Made by a program: the position numbers and the translations under genes
Notes under the pieces: generated by a model
The model's input: the letters and a program-made list of their open reading frames with translations, nothing else
Told to the model about the DNA's origin: nothing
Databases searched by the model: none
In this document: one piece after another, positions 40,201 through 52,200 of the stretch
Layout of the letters: each line of letters begins with the position of its first letter
Position numbering within the stretch: position 1 is the first letter of the stretch
From: Ancistrus triradiatus
Taxonomy: Eukaryota > Chordata > Actinopteri > Siluriformes > Loricariidae
Length of the DNA: 64,000 nt
NCBI GenBank assembly: GCA_025084515.1
Contig: JAJAGP010002217.1
Coordinates: 5,001 to 69,000, forward strand
Reading direction: 5' to 3'

Positions 40201-43200
40201 TTCCCTCTTGGCATAGTGTGTTACTGATTGTAGCCTCCGTTACTTTGGTCCCAGCTCTCTGCACGTCATTCATCAGGTCCCTCCATGTAGTTCTGGGATT
40301 TTTGCTCACCGTTCTCATGATCATTTTGACCCCACGGGATGAGATCTTGCGTGGTGCACCAGATCGAGGGAGACTATCAATGTTCTTGTATGTCTTCCAT
40401 TTTCTTTATTCACACCAACCTGCTCGCCTGTTGTAGATTCACTCTTCCCAGCCTGGTGCAGGGCTACAATTTTCTTCCTGGTGTCCTTCAACAGCTCTTT
40501 GGTCTTGGCCATGGTTGAGTTTGGAGTCTGACTGTTTGAGGCTGTGGACAGGTGTCTTTTATACAGATAATGAGATCAAACAGGTGCCATTAATACAGAT
40601 AACGAGTGAAGGACAGAAGAGCTTCATAAAGAAGAAATTATAGGTCTGTGAGAGCCAGAAGTCTTGCTTGTTTGTGGGTGACCAAATACTTATGTTCCAC
40701 CATGATTTACAATTAAATTCTTTAAAAAATCCTACAATGTGATTTCCTGGATTTTTTTCTCATTTTGTCTCTCATAGTTGAAGTGTACCTATGATGAAAA
40801 TTACAGACCTCTCTCATCTTTCTAAGTAGGAGAACTTGCACAATCAGTGGCTGACTAAATTACTGTATGTAAATGTACTTTTTTATAAAGTTCACATATT
40901 AATACTTTCACACTTGCTAGTTTTAATCAAATAATTAATGTCCAGTTACCAGCTAAATTCATTTTATGTACACAGACGCTAATATTAGATTGTATGTACT
41001 ACGTTTTATTTTATGTCCCTCCAAAAAGAAGCATTAAGGAGATTAAACGTTCATTAAATGGCAAAGACTAGAATTCAGACCTGTAAAACCTTGCTAGCAT
41101 TCATGCAGAGGGCGTAAACAATTGGTGACGCAATCAGTAAATCAATAAAAGTAGATCTCAGTCTTTGGGTTCCACTGTCAGTTAGTAAGCTTAACAAAGA
41201 GAACGCCATGCATAAGAAGCAGGCAGCAAGGGCACTCCGTAGGTAATGAGACAGACTCAATGAACACTTGGTAAAGTGCTAGCGCATTCAGGTCAAGATC
41301 TTGTTTTGTTCAAGTACTCCCAAATAAATATTCCATTCGCATTTCTTTAAAAAAAACTGCTTACACACAGCTGGCATGTTTGCTGCATTTACAAAGAGAG
41401 CCTCGCTCCACGCTGGTTGCAGTCTAATCGTGTCATCAAAACCTCATTGTTCGGTATAAATTATTCTGCCCTTTCACTTACTTGGCCAAACTCGAAAGTG
41501 CCTTATTTTGCCATTTGGTTGCCGAATATTTGGTGCATCCCTAACTGTCAATGTTATTCACTTCACCTGTCAGTTATGGCTGATCAATGTACATCAGTTT
41601 CAGTTACCTTCTCTATGCAGAGCATGTACCCAAAGCTCCTCTAGATAATCTTTGATCTTCCAGCTGAAAGGCATGATGCAGCCCACATTCCTATGCAGTG
41701 TAATGCTGTTTTGTACCAGAACCATCACTGAGCTATAAAAGGAAGCATTACAGTGATAAATAAACACATAACACAAAAACATAAACATTCAAAACTGTGA
41801 CACACTTACTTCGGATCCAGTCTTGTATATGGAACCTTTAGTAACTTGTCATTTCCAAAAATGTCCAGCCATAGTTTCTTAACTGATTCTCCTGAGTTGC
41901 TGTCTAGCAACAGGTCAAGATTGCAGTCACGGTCTATCACTGAGATCAGCTGTGCTAGGATGGGAATAACTACAGACTGAACTCGTTTCCATAAGGTATT
42001 CCTGAAATGTAATAACATAATAAACATACAAGTGAGAAAATATATTAAATGACAAAATACGAAAGGTTAACAAAACAGCCTAAAATGCCAAAACAGTGCA
42101 GTTTCTCAGTAAGGCCTCGGATATGTACAGGGATTTTGCTATGATCTGTTCACACTCAAGGCATTAATCGAGACCATAATAAGACAAATATACTAAATCA
42201 GGGTGGCGTGAACTGGGGTGAGAGTCTGGATTCAATAATCAGTCTGGAGTTTGCAGGGTCTGTTAATATAACAGCCAAAATCAGCACAGCATAAGTAGAA
42301 AAAATCAGCTCTAGTCCCATCATACCCAGGCCACACCAGAGGACAGTAACCCTCACCCTCCTCCGGTTATCTGGGGACGAAGTGCCGCCAACGACTTTCC
42401 TGCTTAGACTCAGGATCCCAGAGTGACTCTGTGTATCGGACTACTTAATGCCGATGTGCATATTTTACATTTTATTTAAACTATGAATCCATGACTTTAG
42501 TTTCGTTCTTAGATTTATCATCTATGCCGCCCAAGGAGGTTGGGTCCCTTTTTGAGTCTTGGTCCTCCCAAGGTTTCTCCCTCATAACACTTAGGGAGTT
42601 TTTCCTTGCCACTGTCGCCCTAGGCTTGCTCAATTTGGGATTGGACGTAGATATTAGGAGATAATCTAAACTTGTAAAGTTGCTTTGAGACAATGCTCCA
42701 TTGTAAAAAGCACTATAGAAATAAATCTGACTTGACTTGACAGCATAAGTCTTCTGCGGAAGAAGTTCCTAAGTAATGATGCCAATTCTTTTTAGTGAGT
42801 CGACTCTTTTGGCTCCAAAACGGATCTTCATTTTTTAACTTATAACTTGCCTTTTATAATCCACTTCATTTTCAATTATATTCAACCTAATTAATCCATT
42901 GTAAAATAAAATGTCATCGTTTCAAATGCATCATGCAATAATTGCACGGAGGTGGATAACCTAACAGCCTCACCACACATTGAGTATGTTAATGGTAACA
43001 GTTAAATGAACCTTTATCTACTTCATGTTCACTTACCTGAAGGTCCCGCCCTCCTGTAGGGCGTCGATATTGGAAGCCTCCTTAAAAACCCAGTTCTTTG
43101 CTGAGACACTGTGCTCCTCATGGGAGATTAACAGGTAATGAAGTCGATGCTTCACAGTTTTTAGAAATGCAGCTGTTAAAATTATGCATAAAGAATTTAG

Positions 43201-46200
43201 ACCTGGTTCATGATTAACCACAAAACACCATACTGTACAGCTTTAAGTTACTACCTTGAAGTTCATTGCCATTAGTCAGGAGGGACAGCAGGATCTCTAC
43301 TCTTCTAGTGCTGCGACAGTCTGCTTCCCCTTGGTCTCTTAACATGCCCACTGCACTCTGAACGCAGCTGCGTACCAACGCTGTGGTATCTAGGACTTTC
43401 TCCAACCTCTGTGACACCACAACAATGCTACAGTATGACATTTTGCCACAGAATTACACCATAAGACAAAAAATTTGAGCATTTGCCATTCCACAGAATC
43501 AAAGTCTAACTGCAGGCACAGGAATCTTAAAGCTATTAAATGTAATTACAGAACATTAGAAAAATAAAGAGCAGAATGTGGTCACTGATGAACTTACAGC
43601 ACTGTCCTCCTGCTCCATTTGTACATCTGTAGCGCTGTACAGGTCCTGGGTCTCTGTTTCCATGGCTGTGATAAAGAATTACACAATTACATAAAAGAAA
43701 AATATCTACCAAAACTTTCAGTTGAAATAACCACCTACCCTCAGTCTGATCTTCCTGTTCCTCAAACAGCTGGCTGATGGTGAGACACTGCAAGGCTTTT
43801 ATGTCAGAGATAATATCTTTTGATCTTCTGAGGTCATCAATGTGGACTGACTTCCAGGGACCTTAACACAAATTCCAAATAAATATTTAAAACCTTTAAA
43901 TATGTACTGTCAAAACCCCCATTATGCTTATGCAACTCTGAGAAATGCTTTGGATAATGAATATTCACATAGCGGTACCCCAACATCCATTATTTCGTAT
44001 GGGGAAATCCCTACCTGGTACCTGTATATTCAAACTGCACCTACCTTCAGTCATGACAGCAAACTACAATGGTCTTTCTGATTGGTTCTCCCACCTGCCT
44101 GTTACCTGGCTGTCTATGGAGCAATGTCTCATTCATCACGTGTACCGGTGTTTGCATCAACACAGTCTCTACTGCTTTAGAGGGGTTTCTTCTAACGTTA
44201 AAAAACTAAATATAAAATAAATAACTAAAGATGCACCAAAACTTCCAGCCGAAAATGATAAAAAATTGCACTCTCTGCTTTTGGACAACTGGCAGTTGGC
44301 TGATCGCCATCTGTTGTTTCAGAAGGAGGGGGCATGTCCTCAGGATCGAGAAAAGTCAGTCCCCAGCCTAGTGGTAAAATGCCCCCCAATGTGTTACTGC
44401 CACGTATCAGAAAATGGGAGTCCAGACCATCGAGGATTCACTGTGGCTTTAAAAATTACCCCTTTAAATCAACACTGAACAATTGGTTTATAACCTCCCA
44501 ATGAAATCAACATAAGAAGTCCCCTCCTTCCATTCTTGGGTAGTTTTGTAATGAAGTAGACGTACACCCTTAACACCTCCTCCCTGAAATGTTTTAAAAA
44601 AAAATTTGTTTTTGAATCTCATTGATGGATGAGGTACCCTGAAACATATCAGTTGTCGTCACTGATTTTTATCAACTATCCCATTTTGAGATGAGTGAAC
44701 ATATATATGAAGACTCACTTTGCAATATGCAATAAAGGTTTTGAACTTTGCAAGTTCTTCAAATCAAATTCATTTTTGAATAATTACATCTTGGTTTCCC
44801 TGGGAGCGCTGTCAAAGAAGTTTCTGGAATGAAAGAAACGGTACCAATTACTAACCCAACAATTTGTATAGTATCACTGCTGTGTGATTGTCATCACTGT
44901 TAGTGCATACTTGATCTTCTTTAGGAAGGAATACTCGGTGTCAAACTGTTGCAATGCAAGCAGTTCGATGTTTGCAACAACATCCCGAAGCTGTTCGATG
45001 TCCACTGCGGTCAGAAGTCTAGAGAAGGTTGTCACCTGCAAAGCCAAGGTTTAACATTAACACTGCCCAGTCAATGCACCAAAATGCAGACTTTTAACGC
45101 TAATTAGCTTTACCTCTGTGAAAGAGGCGTGGTTTCCATCTTCCTGTTGTGTGTGGGAGCGGATAAAGTCAGCCAGGGAGTTGTGGGCCTGGTCTTCAAA
45201 GTACACCTTTGCTAGGTATTCACTTTCCACTTTGGGAATGGCTGTACTGTCTAAGCGTATCACTGCATCTGGTGTAGCACAGTTCAGTAGAATTAGTTTG
45301 GCTTCATCCAGTAGTTGCCTGTGAGGGTCAGAAACCTCCATCTCCTCCCCTTTCTGCCTCTCTATGACCTGCAGGATAACTGAGGCACAGGTATCAGAGT
45401 GATAGCCAATGAAAACATCAGCTGGGACATACTTCGTTGCCTGGGAAGCAAGTGCATGGTGGTTCTTCAAAGCAATGAACTGTTTAGCCCATTGCTCAAG
45501 TTTCTTGACAAGCTTCTTTTGTTCGTTCTTCAGCACAGTGTTAATGTCCAGGTAGTGCTTCTCTAACCTGTTAATCAGAGGAATGGGAAACTTCTTGTAG
45601 ACAACTTCCTTCTCTTCGATGACTATCAGCCTGAAATCCTTGTGCACTCTACACTTGACACGATGGGTCCCAAGTCCCAGATCGACATATTTCTGACCTC
45701 CGAGAGACACATAGTACTGGTTCAGTGCATCATACAAGCTTTCGTAGAGGTTCTGCAAATTGAGCAGCACAATGGTTTGACCTGTCTCCATGCAAATCTT
45801 GACGCGGTTAATGTTGCGGCAAATCTGGGTGTACTCTTGATCTTTGGGGAAGCTTGAACCGAAGATGATCTCGGGTTGGCACTGTTCCGAAAAGAATGTT
45901 TGCTGAAGAATTTGCAGCGCTGCGTAATTTTTGGTGAGAATGAGCAGGTATCTGCATTCCTCGTCTTGCCCGATGGATGTGATGTTTTGTCTCACGAGCT
46001 CAATAGCACTAATTCTTTCAACGTTAGCTTTGATTTTAAGCCTCCCCGTGAAAACAGTGACAGAATTCACATCATCCTTGCCACTGAAGTTTCTTAGCAC
46101 GGCTTCTACGATCTGCTCAGTACTAGGCCTTTGCTCCGAGGTCTTGGCAACAGTGAACAGCATCTTGATCAAGCTGTAATAGTCACGAAGGCCAAAAAAC

Positions 46201-49200
46201 CCTTTCCCATCTTTCTTGCAGATATCAAGGTAAGCACGAGCAAAATGCTGAAAGAAATCTCTGACCTTCTCAAGAATCATTGCATCAGAAGAGCAAATGC
46301 CCTTGGCACTCTCGATCAATTCTTTCTTGTCCGGATCGCCACGGGAAACAAATATTCCTCTGTTCATCTTTGCTGGGTCCAGAGCCCAGTTTGATATACC
46401 AATGAACCCAACCTTCTTATGAGGCAATGGCTGATCGTCTATACAGCCTTCCTCAAGCAAAGGGTGGAGGGTTTTTAGGGGCATTTTGGGAGAATCCTCA
46501 GCTAGACCGATCTCATCCAAAACCACAACTGAGATGTACTCCTTCAGATTCTTGCCCTCCTGAAATCGAGCACACTGCTTGAACGTGTTGATTATGCCAT
46601 CCGGTGTGGAATGAGGACTGCACTGAAATGACACCAGATGAATCTGTTTCAGTTTCCTGTACAGGTCAGAATGAGCTGCTTGCCCTTGCATGGCATCAGC
46701 GACCAGAGTTTTAGACAGAGATTTGGAACTTCCGGGTTTCCCAACTAAGAAGAGGGGAATTCGCAGCTCAATGCAAATGACCATCATGAAGACGTTTTCC
46801 TTCAGCGCGTTGTTTCTTGCTATAGTGTTACCGAGTGGAACCCCACTCAGAAGAAGATCTTGCATCACTGAGATCTCTTGCATTAATATCAGTGGGCTGT
46901 ATGTCTCTGGGAAGTCTTCGGAGATCCTGAGTCTGTACTCTTCTTTGTCTTCCAAGCAAGCATGATAACATACACCGACAGCCATCACTAACGACCAAAG
47001 AACAGGGTTTCTTGTATCAATGTCACTTTCGTCTGGTTCATTTCTTCCTGCGCTCTGAGCGCTTTCATACCTGGCGAGTTCTGAAAGCAGCATTTTGTTG
47101 TTTTGGTAGAACCACGCAAACACCTGCATGCAGCGCTCGACATCCCTCAGACTTACAAAACTACATTCGTCCTTCCGTCCCCTCATGTAATTCTGTGAAG
47201 CTGATAAGACATCTGTGATAATCCTGATGTAATCCTCATCCAACAAGTGGTCCACAACCACCCTCTGGACTATCTGCTGGATGTACATCTTCTCAGTATG
47301 GTCATTGAGCTGGCCAAAGTCCCAAACTAACGGGATCATGCTAGGGGGCAAGGCCTGCACCCTGTACACAAGTTGCCTGAGGGGAATGGACCCAAGCTTT
47401 TCATCGGTTTCTTCAGCTCGCACTCTGTACCCCAAACCGGCTGATTCCAATCTCTTAATCATTTCATCTGTGTGTTTCCTGTACGGGTTGCAAGCAGCAA
47501 TAACTTGCAAGCCAGTGCCTGGTGTCATCATTTCACCCTCCACTGTTTTGTCACATAGGATTTCTTTAATGCTGCTGATGGCATCTGTTGTGTTGGCCTC
47601 ATCAAAGAACAGCACTGAATCAAAGCCGTAGTCTTGCTTGTTTATGTACGCGGTCGTCTCTGCTTCTCGCACTTTATTGTAGATCATTTCTGAACTTGTT
47701 CCTCCATGAACTTTCACTAGCTTCATGTTTTCTGTGGCAACTCCACACCGTCGCAGCTCACACAAAAACTTTATGAGCCTAGTCTTTCCACACCCCGTCT
47801 CACCCATGATAATGACCGGAATGCCACACCTGAAGCGCATATGAATGGCAAGAATCTTCAGTATATTATCGGTGGTAAGCTCATATGTTTCATCTGGGTC
47901 AAGAGGCCACTGTATTCCCAAAACATTGCAGATTCGCTCTATCTTCTCTCCTCTCGGGAGCTTATCGAAGTCAATGTTAAAAGGAACTCTCTGCAGCTTG
48001 AGGCCCTCATAAAGATTTTTAGTCATGATGTTACTTTTAATCACTCGTTTTGTCGATGGATCAATGGCATCTACCCCGTTCTGCCCATTTTCTGCTAGAT
48101 GAAAGCCAATGAATGTCATGGACTCACGGTCATCATTGAAGAAAATGTAAGGATGAGGCTCTGATTCCCACCGCTTTCTGATCCGGAAGGGAGCAAGATC
48201 TTCTTCACGGACACCCGAGAGGTCCATTTGTTCCCTCCCTGGGCTCTGATCAGAGATACTCAGGGATGGTGTGGCAAAATCCTTTGCCATGAGTATCATG
48301 AAGTCGACGACAAAGTTTTTGAAGCCCTGCAAAGTGTCTCCCGTAAAAACTGCATTACAGAAAACTGATTTCTCGCAGTTTAGTAGCTGGAGGTTCAAGA
48401 ACCATGTGAAGTTTCTCAGCTCTGCCCACGATGGGTCAATGACACCACAGTACACAAACAGCAGCTGTAGGCATTCTGTATGATTTCCTTCAATTCCATT
48501 ATACATGAATTCATCCAAGTTTTGACCAACGTGGAAACGTTTTAGATACTGGTACGGGCGCTGATAGGCCTCACTTCGGAATTCCTCATCGTCCATTAGG
48601 GGGTCATCACTTTCTGCCATGGATGGGTTTTCTTGCAGTCTTAGTTCCAATTCAAGGACCTCTTTAGGAGCTCGACAGTTGACATTTGGAAACAAATTCT
48701 GGAAGGCGGACTGGACATCTGTACCCTATCACAGGAATGGAAAACAGGCCAAGTTATTATTATTATAGTTACTAGAAAAAGATAAAAGGTAATATATTAT
48801 AAACTGACTTACAGGTCTTGGGATATGTCTGGGCACATTTCTGTCAGAATGCAGGACCTCAATGATATATAAGTGCTTAGTACTGCATTTCCACATTCTT
48901 CCTTCAGAATCCAAAAGACTGCCCAAGATAAGTAGCCTGAACAGAAATTCATGGAGACCTTTCTGTACCTATAAAATAAAATAAATGTTGTAGTTTTCAT
49001 TAATTGATGTATTTATTTATTTTCGTATTCAGTTCATGGACAGATGTCCTGACATTTTCCTTTAGAATTCTCTTATATAATTCAAAACTCATTGTTCCAT
49101 CAATGATGGAAAGCCGTCCTGGCCCAGATGCAGCAAAACAGGCCCAAACCATGATACTACCACCACCATGTTTCACAGATGGGATAAGGTTCTAATGCTG

Positions 49201-52200
49201 GAATGCAGTGTTTTCCTTTCTCCAAACATAACGCTTTTCTTTTAAACCAAAAAATTCTATTTTGGTCTCATCGGTCCACCAAACATTCTTCCAATAGCCT
49301 TCTGGCTTGTCCACGTGATCTTTAGCAAACTGCAGATGAGCAGCAACGTTCTTTTTGGAGAGCAGTGGCTTTCTCCTTGCAACTCTGCCATGCACACCAT
49401 TGTTGTTCAGTGTTCTTCTGATGATAGCCTCATGAAGATTATAATTAGCCAATGTGAGAGAGGCCTTCAGTTGCTTAAAAGTTACCCTGGGTCCTCTGTG
49501 ACCTCACCAACTATTACACGCCTTGCTCTTGGAGTGATCTTTGTTGGTCGACCACTCCTGGGGAGGGTAACAATGATCTTGATTTTCCTCCATTTGTACA
49601 CAATCTGTCTGACTGTGGATTGGTGGAGTCCAAACTCTTTAGAGATGGTTTTGTAACCTGTTCTAGCCTGATGAGCATCAACAACTCTTTTTCTGAGGTC
49701 CTCAGAAATCTCCTTTGTTCCTGCCATGATACACTTCCAAAAACATGTGTTGTGAAATGCAGACGTTGACAGATCCCTGTTCTTTAAATAAAACAGGGTG
49801 CCCACTCACAGCTGATTGTCAACACCTGACTCTAATTTCATCTCCAAATTAACTGCCAATCCTAGAGGTTCACATACTTTTGCCACTCACTAATATGTAA
49901 TATTGGATCATTTTCCTCAATAAATAAATGATCAAGTATAATATTTTTGCTATATTTTAACTGGGTTCTCTTTATCTACTTTTAGGACTTGTATGAAAAT
50001 CTGATGATGTTTTAGGTCATATTTATGCAAAAATATAGAAAATACTAAAGGGTTCACAAACATTCAAGCAATACTGTAATTATTTATATTTCTAGTTAGT
50101 AAGGGTGGCACGGTGGTGCAAGCAATTAGCGTGGTTGCCTTACAGCTCCAGAGATCACTGGTTCGATCCCTACCACGTACTCCACCTGTGCAAAATTTGC
50201 CCCTTCTCATCATGTCTGCATTGGTTTACTCCAGGTACTCCAGTTTCCTCCCACATTCCAAAGAGATGCGTTAGGTTAACTGGTAACTCTAAATTTGGCC
50301 TACTATGAATGTCCCTGACTAATATCGATGTACCCTTATGCCTGTCGAGAATAGCCATTGATGTTAATGTGACGTCAAATAACAAATACACAAACAAAAA
50401 AATTCTACAGGTAGCCCCCGATTTGATGGGGATACTTTCCAACAAATCCATCGTAAGTTCAATTGATCATAAACTGAGGAGTTTATTATATAATGTATAC
50501 ATCATAGCTTGTCACACCTTAAACATGCTTAAAACACTTACATTATATTTCAGTTGGGCAATACCATTAATATAAAGCTTATTTTATAATAAAGCACAGA
50601 ATTTGTTTTTTTAATGTACCTTTTTGTGTTGTTTTTTTTGTGAAACATTAGAAAAAGTGCTATATAAATAAAGCTTTTTATTATTATTAATGGTAACAAC
50701 ATCTTACCGAGGAAGTGACATCAAAATGAAAGAATTGTTAGCTCCTTCTTCGGAGTGTGTTGAGCATTGCCTGAGAACAGCATTTTTCATCTACTCTTGT
50801 GTCTAGTAATCGGATACACTTGAGCTGGGTCGACCTTTTGCTGACTGTCTTCAATTTCTCGTACATCCGACGTACATAAAGAGATTTGCCTAGAAATACG
50901 TCAAGTCAGTTTACAAAAAGTGTACTTCATGGGTGTTGTTTTAAACTTATGTGACTTTCTACTCACCAACGCCTGCCCTCCTTGAGGATACAACTCCCAC
51001 AAACTTCCTGCCTTTAAAAACAGCAGCAGCACTGGACTGGTCATCTGGAACAGTGTAGTGCCCGGAAAGGTATTCCTGAATTCTTCCCAGAGGCTCTTGG
51101 GGTACCATGTGCAGCCTGAACTGACTAAAGACTGAGGGAAGATAGGCGTGTTCTCTATCAGCACTGCAGATCAGCACCAGCCTGTAGTCAGCTCTGCTCT
51201 GAGCCTTGTGATGTTGGTAAAACTGTTCCACCTTGTAGCTCACTTCATAGGATAACTGATCTGCATAGAGCATGGTGTAGATCTTCTCTCCATTATAGCC
51301 AGCAGTGAGACAGCGCCTGAGGAACAGTTCCACTTGCTCATATGAAGTGGCTGAATCACAGAGCAACACTTCATCGTATGTTGGCAGTGGCTCACATTTG
51401 CTGTTCATGTAAATGGAAATGCAGGCAGTCAGAATTTCAGAGAGAGGGCAGACGATGAGATTGGGTTTTCCAGCAGATAGTCCGTGGGGTAGCACCCTGT
51501 GTACATTTCTTTTTGTAAGACCTGATGGAAGATCATCCTCCATGCTGTCATCCTCATCATCAGTCGTAGTCTTGCTGGGACTGTTAGCCAAAAGGTCTAA
51601 AAGTCGTCCCAGTGTTCGAACATCAAGAGACTTGGGGAGGAGGCTTTTCATGTTTCTCATGTACTCATTCCAAATCACGTCAAACCTTCTCACTCCGCCA
51701 TCTTGACAGAAACCCTCCAGCTCACAGACCTCTGCGATATCCATGTCATACTCGACAGCATTTGGATCTTCCACAAAGGTTTGAAAATCTAGGTCTTCAT
51801 TTTGTTTCAGAGGACTCTTAAGCATCTCATACTGCAACGCGTGCCAGGTCTTTCTCAGAACCTCAGCAGTGCAGTCAGGCTTGATAAAGGAAAGCATCAT
51901 GAGAGCTTGATCTTCCAGATTTCTTAGGTTGTTCTGAGTCAGCTGACTGCACAGATAAACTATCTGCTCTGCTGTAAAGTAGTTGAGGTAGTAATGCTGG
52001 CATCTTTGTTTGTCCATGAAATCCTTCCAAAAACTCAAGCATTTCTCCATTTTCTTACAGACTTCCAGAAGCTGATCTGACACATCACCCTTCACCATGA
52101 CAACACTGGCAATATTTTTCAGTTTGAAGTCCATGATGATGCAGGCTTCTTGACTATTACAGTTGACATTTGCCTCCCAATGTCTAAACAATGGATTTCC

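Larger units (their letters stand above)
39056..41590. mobile_element. DNA element with AGCCATAACATTAAAACC ends, outermost of a three-level nest
   Basis: The left end is atcagccataacattaaaacc; the right end is ttcacctgtcagttatggctgat with a small deletion. An intact right end of the family is at 62118-62160. The hAT at 39489-41543 lies inside it. Confidence 0.7.

Noticed and set aside
43862..44787. A deleted exon between e17 and e19
   Set aside because: At first e17 seemed to be a 36-bp exon with no sequence linking it to e19. Re-reading showed that e17 extends to 44719 and a damaged e18 exists at 44495-44638, so the exon is broken but not absent.
45118..48483. Many plus-strand open frames of 60-116 codons opposite the giant rnf213 exon
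   Set aside because: They are antisense shadows of e15; none has a domain or splice pattern of its own.
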